A stretch of DNA of 64,000 bases from Legionellaceae bacterium (lineage in GTDB: Bacteria; Pseudomonadota; Gammaproteobacteria; Legionellales; Legionellaceae), in NCBI GenBank assembly GCA_018061965.1, contig JAGOTG010000014.1, positions 1 through 64,000 on the forward strand, read 5' to 3'. The notes under the pieces were generated by a model. The model was not told where the DNA came from. It did not search any database and saw only the letters and a list, made by a program, of their open reading frames with translations. Below are positions 33,813 through 45,978 of the stretch, in pieces. Each line of letters begins with the position of its first letter. Position 1 is the stretch's first letter. The position numbers and the translations under genes are program-made.

Positions 33813-34444
33813 AATGCATACTCCTGATGTACGGTCGCATGCCAAGGTAATGGCTGATGTGATGTATAAATCACCTGTCCACCTTGACTAATATGCTGTT
33901 GCAAACAAGCCATCAGAAAGGTCACCCCGGCTGCATCTAAAGCCACTAAAGGCTCATCCAATAACCACAATTGCGTTGTACAGGATAAAAGACGTAATAA
34001 CGCAACTCTGCGTTTTTGACCTGCTGAGAGCAGATAACAAGCGCGATCTTTCACGGACCATAAGTCTAAGTTTTGCAACATTTGCGTGAGAGCGGATGCA
34101 TCCGGTGGTATGTGCCAGTCTAAATGGCAATGCTCCCAAACAGTCAATCCAGGATTGAACCCGTTTTTATGCCCCAGATAGCTTAAATTCTGCTGATACG
34201 CAGTAATATTGGACCAAATATCGACGTCACCATATTTAATGTCTCCTGCATCAGGTCGAAACATGCCAGCTAATAATTTTAATAAGCTGGTTTTTCCAGA
34301 TCCATTCGAGCCCCGAATATGGAGCATGCCAGTTGGCGGGAGCGTCAGTGAAATTTGATGCAACAATGGTTGAGACCCAATAGACAATTCATTGCTTGGG
34401 TACTGAAATTCGACTTGAGATAAAGTTAAAGGTTGGCAATTCAT
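33809..34444 (-). CDS. ccmA: Haem exporter ATP-binding protein CcmA
   Basis: A 211-residue ABC ATPase with Walker A GSNGSGKTSLL, signature LSAGQKRRVALLRL and Walker B LWLLDEPLVALD. It is the first gene of the ccmABCDEFGHI operon (34444 to 28018), all in one orientation. Confidence 0.95.
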   Translation of the reverse strand: MNCQPLTLSQVEFQYPSNELSIGSQPLLHQISLTLPPTGMLHIRGSNGSGKTSLLKLLAGMFRPDAGDIKYGDVDIWSNITAYQQNLSYLGHKNGFNPGLTVWEHCHLDWHIPPDASALTQMLQNLDLWSVKDRACYLLSAGQKRRVALLRLLSCTTQLWLLDEPLVALDAAGVTFLMACLQQHISQGGQVIYTSHQPLPWHATVHQEYAL

Positions 34445-34497
34445 GGGCTAATATTCTCTAAAATACTGACGTCCGAGACAGAATGCCATCCTTGATT

Positions 34498-34590
34498 ATC
34501 TTGTCATCCCCGCACAGGCGCGGATCCCTTCTCTCATTTACTTCAAGGCCTCATCATGAGTAGATTCCCGCCTGCGCGGAAATGACAACG
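34498..34590. repeat. Inverted repeat upstream of ccmA / downstream of kdsA
   Basis: Left part TTGTCATCCCCGCACAGGCG and right part CGCCTGCGCGGAAATGACAA are complementary halves of the dispersed GTCATTCCCGCGCAGGCGGG-type repeat, separated by about 50 bases. Confidence 0.7.
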
Positions 34591-34608
34591 ATGAAGAATA
34601 ACAGTAGC

Positions 34609-35430
34609 CTAAGGCTCACCGTGACGTTTGTACACTTCGTCTAATTCTATCAACTGCGTCAACAAAGCTTCCATATTCCCCATAGCCCAAGAATTGGGAC
34701 CGTCACTCAACGCTTTTTCTGGATTAGGATGCGTTTCCATGAATAAACCAGAAATTCCTGCAGCCACAGCAGCACGCGCCAAAATAGGAATCATCTCTCG
34801 CTGTCCACCTGAAGAAGCACCCTGTCCGCCTGGTAATTGAACCGAATGCGTTGCATCATACACAACGGGACAACCTGTCGCGCGCATGATTTGTAACGAA
34901 CGCATATCCGATACCAAATTGTTATAACCGAAACTCACTCCACGCTCACATACCATGATGTGTTCATTACCAGTCGCCTGAGCCTTGGCAACCACATGCT
35001 GCATATCCCAAGGCGCTAAAAACTGCCCTTTTTTGATATTCACGGGTTTACCCATTGCACAAACCTGTTGAATAAAATTGGTTTGTCGGCATAAAAAAGC
35101 GGGCGTTTGCAGCACATCCACCACCGCCGCCACTTCTAATAATGGCGTATCTTCGTGCACGTCTGTTAAGACCGGAACCCCAATCTGCTGTTTCACTTTT
35201 TCTAAAATCGTCAATCCGCGTTCAAACCCAGGTCCACGATAACTGCTTGCAGAAGAGCGATTGGCTTTATCAAAAGAAGATTTATAAATAAAAGAAATAG
35301 AGAGTCGCTTACACAAATCACGTAAATAGCCCGCTGTTTCAAGCGCCAAATCTTCCGACTCAATCACACAGGGACCGGCAATCAAGAACAAAGGTTTGTC
35401 TAATCCAACTTCAAAGCCACAAATATTCAT
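34609..35430 (-). CDS. kdsA: 3-deoxy-D-manno-octulosonate 8-phosphate synthase
   Basis: A 273-residue aldolase-type enzyme that joins phosphoenolpyruvate and arabinose 5-phosphate to make Kdo-8-phosphate for lipopolysaccharide. Typical sequence: [69 protein letters not shown] and [17 protein letters not shown]. It follows pyrG by 21 bases, as in many Proteobacteria. Confidence 0.96.
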   Translation of the reverse strand: MNICGFEVGLDKPLFLIAGPCVIESEDLALETAGYLRDLCKRLSISFIYKSSFDKANRSSASSYRGPGFERGLTILEKVKQQIGVPVLTDVHEDTPLLEVAAVVDVLQTPAFLCRQTNFIQQVCAMGKPVNIKKGQFLAPWDMQHVVAKAQATGNEHIMVCERGVSFGYNNLVSDMRSLQIMRATGCPVVYDATHSVQLPGGQGASSGGQREMIPILARAAVAAGISGLFMETHPNPEKALSDGPNSWAMGNMEALLTQLIELDEVYKRHGEP

Positions 35431-35451
35431 AGGTCAATCCTCCGTAGCTTC

Positions 35452-38326
<2,875 letters not shown>

Positions 38327-38404
38327 ACCCCATCCTTCACAAATTTTCCTCTAAAAAGGGGGAGGATACCACAATCTTCCACGAAAGTTGTAAACATAAT
38401 CGTG

Positions 38405-39457
38405 CTACCAATCAATTTTTAAGATGACATTATCATCCATAATTTGCCAATTTATAGCTTGTGCCTCTGCAAATGATTCCATATTTGCATACAAAGATAA
38501 GCCTGATTTCCCCAAAATAGTCGGAGCAATATAAATGTAAGTACGATTCACCAAACCAGCACGATGCAAAGCAGCAAATAGTTGACTCCCCGCCTCTACC
38601 CACACATCGTGGTACCCCAAACTCCCCAAATGCGCAAGCACGCCAGCCAAATCCAAATGACCGCCCTGGACTGACATGGGGTAATAAGTGCAATTTGCTT
38701 GTTGATATGCCAATTGACGCGTCTCTGCATAATAAATTAACCCTTGTTTTGCCAAGCGCAATGCCTGTACTTCTTCGTGTAAATGCAACTGAGAATCTAA
38801 CACGGCAATCGGCTTGGACTGCACCAATTGATTAGGCAATCGAACGTTTAATTGGGGATTATCTTGCAAAATGGTGCGCGAAGTGGTTAAAATAATGTCG
38901 CACTCTTTACGTTTCTGGTGGGTAAACTCAGAGCACAACGGGTTTGAAATGCCCACTCTTGCCCCTTGCAACCCTGCAATATGCCCATCTAACGATTGGG
39001 CAATTTTAACTGTGACCCAGGGCTTGTGGGTCAGTAGCCAATAATGATAACTTTGGTAAAAGCGATCGATTTCTGGCAACGGGCAATGGATCACTTCAAT
39101 GCCATGCTCCGCTAAGATTTTGGGCGAGTGGTTGACTGAAACAATAGGATTCGGATCAGCGTAAGCGTACACAACACGTTTGATTTTATGTGCAATAATA
39201 GCGTCAACACATGGTGGGGTACGCCCCCAATGATTACAAGGTTCCAAGGTGACATATAATGTCACATCTTGGCAAGAAGGAGGAATACGCGTAACGAGGA
39301 TTTGCTCAGCATGCGGCAACCCTGCACCTGGATGCCAAGCTTTTGCAATAATTTGACCATCTTGGACAGCAATGGCACCCACACTTGGATTCGGCGCACA
39401 CACGCCTCTGCCAAGTTTGGCCTGCTCCAAAGCGGAAAGCAAATACTCTTTGTGCAT
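38405..39457 (-). CDS. ribD: Bifunctional riboflavin deaminase/reductase RibD
   Basis: A 350-residue enzyme. Zinc deaminase motifs GLPHAE and EPCNHWGRTPPC are in the N-terminal domain; the C-terminal NADPH-dependent reductase shows VTVKIAQSLDGHIAG and WVEAGSQLFAAL. The ATG at 39457 (MHKEYLLSAL) is the natural start; the frame runs to 39508. It heads ribD-ribBA-pyrG-kdsA. The 78-bp gap to ribBA shows no riboswitch. Confidence 0.94.
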   Translation of the reverse strand: MHKEYLLSALEQAKLGRGVCAPNPSVGAIAVQDGQIIAKAWHPGAGLPHAEQILVTRIPPSCQDVTLYVTLEPCNHWGRTPPCVDAIIAHKIKRVVYAYADPNPIVSVNHSPKILAEHGIEVIHCPLPEIDRFYQSYHYWLLTHKPWVTVKIAQSLDGHIAGLQGARVGISNPLCSEFTHQKRKECDIILTTSRTILQDNPQLNVRLPNQLVQSKPIAVLDSQLHLHEEVQALRLAKQGLIYYAETRQLAYQQANCTYYPMSVQGGHLDLAGVLAHLGSLGYHDVWVEAGSQLFAALHRAGLVNRTYIYIAPTILGKSGLSLYANMESFAEAQAINWQIMDDNVILKIDW

Positions 39458-39603
39458 AAAAAGACACCCATGAAAAGACCATGAATTATAACAAATGTGG
39501 TGATTCACTACAATTCATTAGACTTATTTCGGCTTCGACCGTCATTGCGACCTTGTACGTCATACTGAGGAGCTTGCGACGAAGGATCTCCATCGTTTGC
39601 CGT

Positions 39604-40983
39604 ATGAAACAATCTCTCTCCGTTTTATCCATGAGTTTTCTACTCCTACTTTCCAATATAGCGCAGCCTTTTTCTGCCTACACTAATGAAGAACTCGATC
39701 AACTTGAGCAAGAATTTGTTCAAGAAATCAATCACTCAGATGCCGTATTAAGAGATCCCATCGCCCATGATTATATCAACCATGTGGGCAAGCGCTTGGC
39801 CGAATTTTCCCAACTGAATCCACCCGATTTTTTTATCGTTAAATCGAATGAAATCAACGCGTTTGCAGGACCAGGCGGTCATATTGGGGTGAATACTCAG
39901 CTTATTTTAGAGAGCGGAACCGAATCAGAATTGGCTGGCGTCATGGCGCATGAAATGGCTCACGTACGCCAACATCATTTATATCGCATGATGGAGCATC
40001 AAAAACAAATGCGGGTCCCCATGCTGGCAAGTTTGTTGGCCGGTCTTGCCTTGGGAATTATCAATCCGGCATTGTCGACGGGCGCATTATATGGTGCATT
40101 ATCCGGATTTGCCCAAGACAATATCAATTTTGTACGGGCCAATGAGCATGAGGCTGATCGTATTGGGATTAGTATGCTCACCAAAGCAAACTTCAACCCT
40201 CACGGCATGCCTGATTTTTTCAAAAAAATGCAACAAGCCACCCGCTACCATTATACTGAAAACATACCGGCTATTTTACGCACCCACCCTTTGGATGAAG
40301 AACGGATTGCAGAAGCGGAAAACCGTTGCCCGCCTGTCGACAAAAAAATCATCCGCGACCAGACCAACTTTCATTTATTCAAAGAACTCATCCGGACCAC
40401 CGTAAACACTAATCCCAAACAATTACTGGAATACTATCGCTATCAATGTGCGCAAAAAACCGCAGATATCGCTTGTCGCTATGGTTATGCTTTGCAATAC
40501 ATGCAGCTCAATCAATATACCAAAGCACTCACGCTACTCAAGCCCATGTGGACTGAATCGCCCAATAATTTCTATTATGCGATTGCCATGGCGCAAAGTT
40601 ATGAGGGGTCCGCCGATCCCCAAGCAGCCGTCACTATTTTACAAGATCTGTATGCTAATTTTCCCGATAGTTACGCGATCACTTTGGAATACGGCAATGC
40701 CTTATTGGAAGCCAAACAGGCATCCAAAGCAGCGGCCGTTTTATTGACTGGAACCCGAACATTCAAACGAGATATCCAGATGTGTAACCAATTAGCCCGC
40801 GCTCAGGCTGCCAATCATACATTAGGCTACGCTTATTTTACGCTCGCCGAATGTCATATTCTGCAAGGAGAGCAACGTGACGCTGTCCGTAAATTAAAAC
40901 TCGCCCAAACCTACGCCCAAAAGGATCGTTTACTCAGAGCGCGAATAGCTGCCAAAATCGCTGAACTTACGCAGAAGAATTGA
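39604..40983 (+). CDS. bepA: Periplasmic M48 metalloprotease, BepA-like, with TPR domain
   Basis: A 459-residue exported protein: signal peptide (MKQSLSVLSMSFLLLLSNIA), M48 protease domain with zinc motif GVMAHEMAHVRQHH and the third ligand region NEHEADRIG, then about 170 residues of tetratricopeptide repeats. BepA/YfgC-type proteases act on misassembled outer-membrane proteins such as LptD. The ATG at 39604 opens the leader; the upstream in-frame extension to 39481 lies in repeat-like DNA (GTCATACTGAGGAGC, GCGACGAAGGATCTCC). Confidence 0.9.
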   Translation: MKQSLSVLSMSFLLLLSNIAQPFSAYTNEELDQLEQEFVQEINHSDAVLRDPIAHDYINHVGKRLAEFSQLNPPDFFIVKSNEINAFAGPGGHIGVNTQLILESGTESELAGVMAHEMAHVRQHHLYRMMEHQKQMRVPMLASLLAGLALGIINPALSTGALYGALSGFAQDNINFVRANEHEADRIGISMLTKANFNPHGMPDFFKKMQQATRYHYTENIPAILRTHPLDEERIAEAENRCPPVDKKIIRDQTNFHLFKELIRTTVNTNPKQLLEYYRYQCAQKTADIACRYGYALQYMQLNQYTKALTLLKPMWTESPNNFYYAIAMAQSYEGSADPQAAVTILQDLYANFPDSYAITLEYGNALLEAKQASKAAAVLLTGTRTFKRDIQMCNQLARAQAANHTLGYAYFTLAECHILQGEQRDAVRKLKLAQTYAQKDRLLRARIAAKIAELTQKN

Positions 40984-41063
40984 ACAAGACTGCTCGCTGT
41001 TAACCAACACAGGGCATCCCTTCGTCGCAGCAGTGTACTTTGACTGTATTCCACCTACTACGC

Positions 41064-42689
41064 TTAGCCAACCCCACGTAACGTTGAATTAGCACTACTT
41101 GTCGCAACATCCTGCGGTAACGGGAGTGTACTGCTCAAACTCCAGCTGTTACCTGCGTTAGTTGAAGTGTAGCTTAACGGGACAATATTGTTGCTAGTGT
41201 TTCTGTAAGATCCTACCGCAGTGCATTGCAGGCGCGTGCTATCACATGTAACCCCACTTAACACTGAGTTGGCAGTGGCCGAGGTGATCACATCTCCTGG
41301 CAACGGAAGAGCACTGCTCAAGCTCCAGCTGTTGCCTCCGTTAGTTGAGGTGTAACTGAATGGGACAGTCCTGCTGCTTGTGTTTCTGTAAGATCCTACC
41401 GCAGTGCATTGCAGACGCGTGCTATCACATGTAACCCCACTTAACACTGAGTTGGCAGTGACCGTGGTGATCACATCTCCTGGCAACGGAAGAGCACTGC
41501 TCAAGCTCCAGCTGTTGCCTCCGTTAGTTGAGGTGTAACTGAATGGGACAGTCCTGTTGCTTGTGTTTCTGTAAGATCCTACCGCAGTGCATTGCAGACG
41601 CGTGCTATCACATGCAACCCCATTTAACACTGAATTGGCAGTGGCCGTGGTCAACACATCCGCTGGCAACGGGAGTGTAGTACTCAAGCTCCAGCTGTTG
41701 CCTCCGTTAAATGAGGTGTAACTGAATGGGACAGTCTTGCTGCTTGTGTTTTTGTAAGATCCTACCGCAGTGCATTGCAGACGCGTGCTATCACATGCAA
41801 CCCCATTTAACACTGAATTGGCAGTGGCCGCGGTGATCACATCCACTGGCAACGGGAGTGTAGTGCTCAAGCTCCAGCTGTTACCTCCGTTGATTGAAGT
41901 GTGGCTTAACGGGACAATATTGTTGCTTGTGTTTTTGTAAGATCCTACCGCAGTGCATTGCAGGCCCGTGCTATCACATGCAACCCCATTTAACACTGCA
42001 GTGGCAGTGGTGGTGGCCACATCCCCTGGCAACGGAACAGTACTGCTCAAGCTCCAGCTGTTACCTCCGTTGGTTGAAGTGTAGCTTAACGGGACAATAT
42101 TGCTGCTTGTGTTTTTGTAAGATCCTACCGCAGTGCATTGCAGGCGGGTGGTGTCACAAGTGACCCCACGTAACCTTGAATTTGCAACGCTAGTAGCCAC
42201 ATCCCCTGGCAACGAGAGTGCACTGCTCACGCTCCAGCTGTTGCCTCCGTTGGTAGAGGTATAACTTAAGGGGACAATATTGGTGGTTGTATTTGTGTAA
42301 TTTCCTACAGCTATCAGTGCACTTATATTCATTGCGCTATAATAATTCTGGCATGACAATCCGGCTACCCCATTCAAGCAGAGCGTAAAAACCATATCTC
42401 CAGATGGCCCGGAAGTCATAATGGTTGCAGCCGATTTATCACTCACTGAGAACAGACAGTACCCATTGTCGGATAAACTGCACCCTGAATTGGTGCTTGC
42501 GTAGGTAAAACCCGGCGTATTAATTGTAATCCCTGCTGAAGAATAGAAGTGATTCGGTAGCGTGGTATTGATGCTTAATGCTGCGCCACTTACAGACACA
42601 TTAAATAGGGATCCACTTATCGAAAACGCATTCTGCGCAAAACCAGCTCCAAGTAAGATCGCATAAGTGACAAGCATCCGTGTCATCAT
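41064..42689 (-). CDS. Exported Asp-box repeat protein (possible beta-propeller), 3'-truncated
   Basis: A 541-residue protein with signal peptide (MLVTYAILLGAGFAQNAFS), a non-repeated N-terminal domain with Cys pairs (about 120 residues) and seven repeats of about 61 residues (183 bp; one 180). Each repeat holds S-x-N-G-G-N-S-W, a sialidase Asp-box-like turn, and a C-x7-C pair in CDSTRLQCTAVGSY. This suggests a multi-bladed propeller on the cell surface. The last repeat stops at LRGVG-stop, exactly where others continue into the cysteine pair, so the gene may be truncated. The repeats are very similar at DNA level. Confidence 0.8.
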   Translation of the reverse strand: MMTRMLVTYAILLGAGFAQNAFSISGSLFNVSVSGAALSINTTLPNHFYSSAGITINTPGFTYASTNSGCSLSDNGYCLFSVSDKSAATIMTSGPSGDMVFTLCLNGVAGLSCQNYYSAMNISALIAVGNYTNTTTNIVPLSYTSTNGGNSWSVSSALSLPGDVATSVANSRLRGVTCDTTRLQCTAVGSYKNTSSNIVPLSYTSTNGGNSWSLSSTVPLPGDVATTTATAVLNGVACDSTGLQCTAVGSYKNTSNNIVPLSHTSINGGNSWSLSTTLPLPVDVITAATANSVLNGVACDSTRLQCTAVGSYKNTSSKTVPFSYTSFNGGNSWSLSTTLPLPADVLTTATANSVLNGVACDSTRLQCTAVGSYRNTSNRTVPFSYTSTNGGNSWSLSSALPLPGDVITTVTANSVLSGVTCDSTRLQCTAVGSYRNTSSRTVPFSYTSTNGGNSWSLSSALPLPGDVITSATANSVLSGVTCDSTRLQCTAVGSYRNTSNNIVPLSYTSTNAGNSWSLSSTLPLPQDVATSSANSTLRGVG

Positions 42690-42709
42690 AATTTACTCCT
42701 AACAAACAA

Positions 42710-42872
42710 TATACCTTTCACGGATGAGTTTTAGGATTGAATGCTATTGCTTTTTCCGTTTAGACTACGTTTAAAAACTCGCAATAGAGTAGACTATTCC
42801 TCGCTTTTAAACGTAGTCTAAACAAAAAAATCAAGTCGCCTAAAATCCTAAAACTCATCCGTGAAAGGTATA
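42710..42872 (+). mobile_element. 163-bp palindromic element family, copy 3
   Basis: Nearly identical to 17396-17558 and in the same orientation, with ends TATACCTTTCACGGATGAG / CTCATCCGTGAAAGGTATA and inner arms GTTTAGACTACGTTTAAAA. It is inserted 20 bases upstream of the Asp-box gene and may carry or interrupt that gene's promoter. Confidence 0.85.
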
Positions 42873-42982
42873 TTTGTAACTTCTTGACCCAACTCACGTT
42901 CGAAAAGTTTATAGAGAAATAGTTTAGCTTACAATCATGGTAACCCCCAGGTAAATCATCCAAAGCATAGCGAAGGATCTCC

Positions 42983-43033
42983 CCAAAAATCAAATCGCCT
43001 AAAATCCCTAAAATTCATCCGTAAAAGGTGTAT
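42983..43033 (+). mobile_element. Degenerate right half of the 163-bp element
   Basis: AAATCGCCTAAAATCCCTAA followed by ATTCATCCGTAAAAGGTGTA matches the right end of copies 1-3 with several changes. Only this half is present. It lies between copy 3 and the toxin-antitoxin promoter. Confidence 0.7.
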
Positions 43034-43046
43034 TTAACCTTGCCGA

Positions 43047-43075
43047 AAGACTAAATTTAGTCTAAATTTAGTCTT
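43047..43075. promoter_or_regulatory. Perfect 29-bp palindromic operator of the TA module
   Basis: Arms AAGACTAAATTTAG and CTAAATTTAGTCTT are exact complements around one central T. The site lies 23 bases before the antitoxin ATG and contains two overlapping GACTAAATTTAGTC-like sites. This fits autoregulation by a Phd/YefM-type antitoxin-toxin complex. Confidence 0.75.
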
Positions 43076-43098
43076 AACCTCATCTAGGCCCTTACCTC

Positions 43099-43362
43099 AT
43101 GCGCTTTTCCAAACAAATCAAACCCATTTCTTATCTCAAAAGCCACACTGCAGAAATTGTAGATCAACTTTGCGAAAGCCATGAACCTATGCTAATCACG
43201 CAAAATGGTCAAGCAAAATTAGTAGTGATGGATGTACAGTCCTACGAGGAATATCAAGAAACTTTGGCTTTATTGAAACTACTTGCGCTTGGGCAACAGC
43301 AAATTGCGCAAGGCAGATTTCGGGATATGGATGATGTGTTTTCTGATCTTGAGCAGGATTAA
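43099..43362 (+). CDS. Phd/YefM-family antitoxin
   Basis: An 87-residue protein. The N-terminal DNA-binding fold has the family pattern PISYLKSHTAEIVDQL, EPMLITQNGQAKLVVM and SYEEYQET; the C-terminal tail is the toxin-neutralising part. It is followed after five bases by the toxin gene and preceded by the 29-bp palindrome, so it is probably autorepressed. Confidence 0.9.
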   Translation: MRFSKQIKPISYLKSHTAEIVDQLCESHEPMLITQNGQAKLVVMDVQSYEEYQETLALLKLLALGQQQIAQGRFRDMDDVFSDLEQD

Positions 43363-43367
43363 ATCTG

Positions 43368-43694
43368 ATGGCTTCTCGCATAGTGATTCTAGAACAAGCA
43401 CAACAGGATTTATTCAAGCTGAAGCATTATCTCATGGAACATTTTTCTGAAAACACTTGGAAAGAAACTTATGCTAAAATCAAAACGTCGATCCAATCAT
43501 TGCGCAACTTTCCAGAATCGGGCGGTATTCCTCCAGAACTTCGTGAGGTGCATTTTACCCAATATCGTCAAATCATTTCAGGAATGAACCGCATCATTTA
43601 TGAGATTCACGACGATATGATTTATATTCATATCATCTGCGATTCAAGAACTGATTTTACAAGTTTATTAATGAAACGGTTATTACGCTATTAA
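43368..43694 (+). CDS. RelE/ParE-family toxin
   Basis: A 108-residue toxin with the ParE/RelE fold: ILEQAQQDLFKLKHYL, LRNFPESGGIPPELREV and the conserved end YRQIISGMNRIIYEIHDDMIYIHIICDSR. ParE members poison gyrase and RelE members cut mRNA at the ribosome; the long helical N-terminus favours ParE, but the target is not certain. Co-transcribed with the antitoxin. Confidence 0.9.
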   Translation: MASRIVILEQAQQDLFKLKHYLMEHFSENTWKETYAKIKTSIQSLRNFPESGGIPPELREVHFTQYRQIISGMNRIIYEIHDDMIYIHIICDSRTDFTSLLMKRLLRY

Positions 43695-43758
43695 TAGGGT
43701 CTGTGACAACTCAGAATTCGACGTCCCACAGCTTGTCCTCGGGGACGCAGGGCTAAAG

Positions 43759-44823
43759 TTAACCCTTCCTATACAACAAACCAACCCCCAATCCCGCGCA
43801 AACCACTGTCGGGCCTACCGCAGCTAACAAAGTGGAGAACTGGTAAATTTGACTCAAAGAGCCACAGAAACGATTGAGAATATAAAAACCGAAGCCAATC
43901 ACCGCACCGTACATCAATTTAATACCCATGCTCGAAGAACGCAGTGGGCCAAACACAAATGGAATCGCTAAAAGCATCATCACCAATGTTGTGAAAGGTA
44001 ATATCATCCGTTGCCAATAGTTCAATTCAAAATCGTGTATATTTTGCCGCGACGATTTTTGGTTCATTATAAACTGATGTAATTCCAGAAAAGTCATATC
44101 GTTCGGTTCGTGCTGAGAAACATGCAATAAGCGAGGATCCAATGCAATCTCCCACGGTACATCTTGGGCTTGCTCTACGGTCGTCCCCTCTTGGAGTAAA
44201 TTCGTTTGCTCCCAAGAAGATGCGCGCCATTGGCCTTCTCTTTGTGTGGCTTCTTGGATTCTACGCACAAATAGCAACCGCCGTTGTTGATCAAAATGAA
44301 ATTGCTCAATTTGCTCCAAATGCGTAGGCGACAGCATGGTGCCAATCATCAAAATATCGTGATCGGTATGCAACCATAAGCCTTTACTGGTTTGCAAAAT
44401 TTTTCCGCCGTGAAGTGCTTGCACTTTATAGTTATGCGACCTCAACATCAATTTAGGCAACACCATTTCGCCCAAAATGGTCATCACTAGGATCAAACAC
44501 ACCGCCATTTTGAACACCGCCAAAGTAATTTGGCCCATTGACATACCCGCGGCACGCAGCACCACCAATTCATGTTGACTCGCCATCACACCGAGCCCCA
44601 CCAAGCAGCCCAACAGGCTGGCCATTGGAAAAAACAGGTAGACTTGATACGGTAATTGTAAGCCTACGAATACCAAAGCTTGAAGGGTCCCGTAATCGGC
44701 TTTCCCCAAATCACCTAATTGACTGACAAATAAAAGAAAGGCCTGTAATCCCGTCAAAATAAATAGCACCAATGCCAAAGAACCAAACACTGTTTTGATA
44801 ATGTATCGATCCACTAATTTCAT
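43759..44823 (-). CDS. lptG: LPS export ABC transporter permease LptG
   Basis: A 354-residue YjgP/YjgQ-family permease with three N-terminal and three C-terminal helices around a periplasmic jellyroll domain. The start MKLVDRYIIKTVFGSL is family-typical; its ATG at 44823 overlaps the lptF stop (ATGA). With LptF and LptB it extracts lipopolysaccharide from the inner membrane. Confidence 0.94.
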   Translation of the reverse strand: MKLVDRYIIKTVFGSLALVLFILTGLQAFLLFVSQLGDLGKADYGTLQALVFVGLQLPYQVYLFFPMASLLGCLVGLGVMASQHELVVLRAAGMSMGQITLAVFKMAVCLILVMTILGEMVLPKLMLRSHNYKVQALHGGKILQTSKGLWLHTDHDILMIGTMLSPTHLEQIEQFHFDQQRRLLFVRRIQEATQREGQWRASSWEQTNLLQEGTTVEQAQDVPWEIALDPRLLHVSQHEPNDMTFLELHQFIMNQKSSRQNIHDFELNYWQRMILPFTTLVMMLLAIPFVFGPLRSSSMGIKLMYGAVIGFGFYILNRFCGSLSQIYQFSTLLAAVGPTVVCAGLGVGLLYRKG

Positions 44824-45896
44824 GATCCACTCGCTCTTTGACGCCACAACAGGCCTAGTCCTAACAAAATAACCAGTGCATGCAACCACCACATGCCTAA
44901 CCATACAGGAATTTTATTGGTCGCGACCCAGCCACGCGCCACAAACATAAAGTCTGCATAGAGAAACGCTAAAACTACGCCAGGTAATAGTTTTGCATAC
45001 TTACCCGAACGCGGATTGACCCGGCTCAAAGGGACGCCTAAAATTGTTAAACAAAATACCATCAAAGGGATAGAAATCCGCCATTGTAATTCAGCGGCCT
45101 TTTCAGGATCGGAATTATTCCAAGGCAATAATTGACCAAAAGGCAGCATTCTAATATCTTTTTTTGCCTGTATAGTTTGATGCGGTAACCGTGCTTCATA
45201 TCGGCGAAAGGTAGCAATTTGATAATCAGCTCTTCCGGGTTGCCCTTTATAATTTTCGCCATCAGTCAAAATCAAATACTCTTCTCCCGTATGAGGATCT
45301 TTTTTTGCCTCTGCGTGCCTCGCTACCAAAACATCCCACGCAGAATGTCCGGCTCGATCTGCTCGCTTGGCCACAAACACCCCTTGTGCTTGAGTATGTT
45401 TCGAATTCATAGACTCTACATAAAACACATATTGATCATTCATGACTGCTCGAAATCGCCCAGGAATAACGGTTTGAATGAGAGTTTGCAATCCTGTCGC
45501 TTGCAGAATTTTATTCCGTTGTAACGAGATCTCTGGATTATAACTGAGCATAACCGTAATAAGAGCCGCAACGGTCAACGCCATCCAAAATGTATGCATC
45601 ATTAACCTTCCTGAACTATATCCACAGGCTTGCAACACCACCATTTCAGAATCTGCATAAAGCCGACCGTAGGCCACTAATATTGAAAAATAAAATCCGA
45701 GTGGTAGCAACAGACATAATAAATTGGGGAGTTCGAGCATCATCAATTTCAAGACTAAGCCACCAGGTATCCTGCCATTTGCAGCACCATTCAAATACAG
45801 GATCATTTGATTGCTCATAAAAATGAGAATAAGGATGCTGGTCAAAGCAATCAGAGTCGTACCCACTTCTTTGGCCAAATACCGAAACAGAATCAC
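44820..45896 (-). CDS. lptF: LPS export ABC transporter permease LptF
   Basis: A 358-residue YjgP/YjgQ-family permease. The start is GTG at 45896 (ILFRYLAKEVGTTLIAL matches the E. coli N-terminus); no nearby ATG fits. Coupling-helix region RLYADSEMVVLQACGYSSGRL and the C-terminal helices are intact. Divergent from pepA, as in many Gammaproteobacteria. Confidence 0.94.
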   Translation of the reverse strand: MILFRYLAKEVGTTLIALTSILILIFMSNQMILYLNGAANGRIPGGLVLKLMMLELPNLLCLLLPLGFYFSILVAYGRLYADSEMVVLQACGYSSGRLMMHTFWMALTVAALITVMLSYNPEISLQRNKILQATGLQTLIQTVIPGRFRAVMNDQYVFYVESMNSKHTQAQGVFVAKRADRAGHSAWDVLVARHAEAKKDPHTGEEYLILTDGENYKGQPGRADYQIATFRRYEARLPHQTIQAKKDIRMLPFGQLLPWNNSDPEKAAELQWRISIPLMVFCLTILGVPLSRVNPRSGKYAKLLPGVVLAFLYADFMFVARGWVATNKIPVWLGMWWLHALVILLGLGLLWRQRASGS

Positions 45897-45925
45897 AATA
45901 GCGTTACCCTAGATCAATTCCAAAC

Positions 45926-45946
45926 TGTCAGCTAGAATAGCTGACA
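45926..45946. promoter_or_regulatory. Perfect inverted repeat between lptF and pepA
   Basis: Arms TGTCAGCTA and TAGCTGACA are exact complements around GAA, in the 82-bp gap between the divergent lptF and pepA genes. It could be an operator for either gene. The regulator is unknown. Confidence 0.5.
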
Positions 45947-45978
45947 CGTTAAATCGAATATTACCTCATTTGGAAGCA

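Noticed and set aside
41064-42350. Regular 183-bp repeats considered as CRISPR-like
   Set aside because: Units are coding, contiguous without unique spacers, and far too long for a CRISPR repeat.
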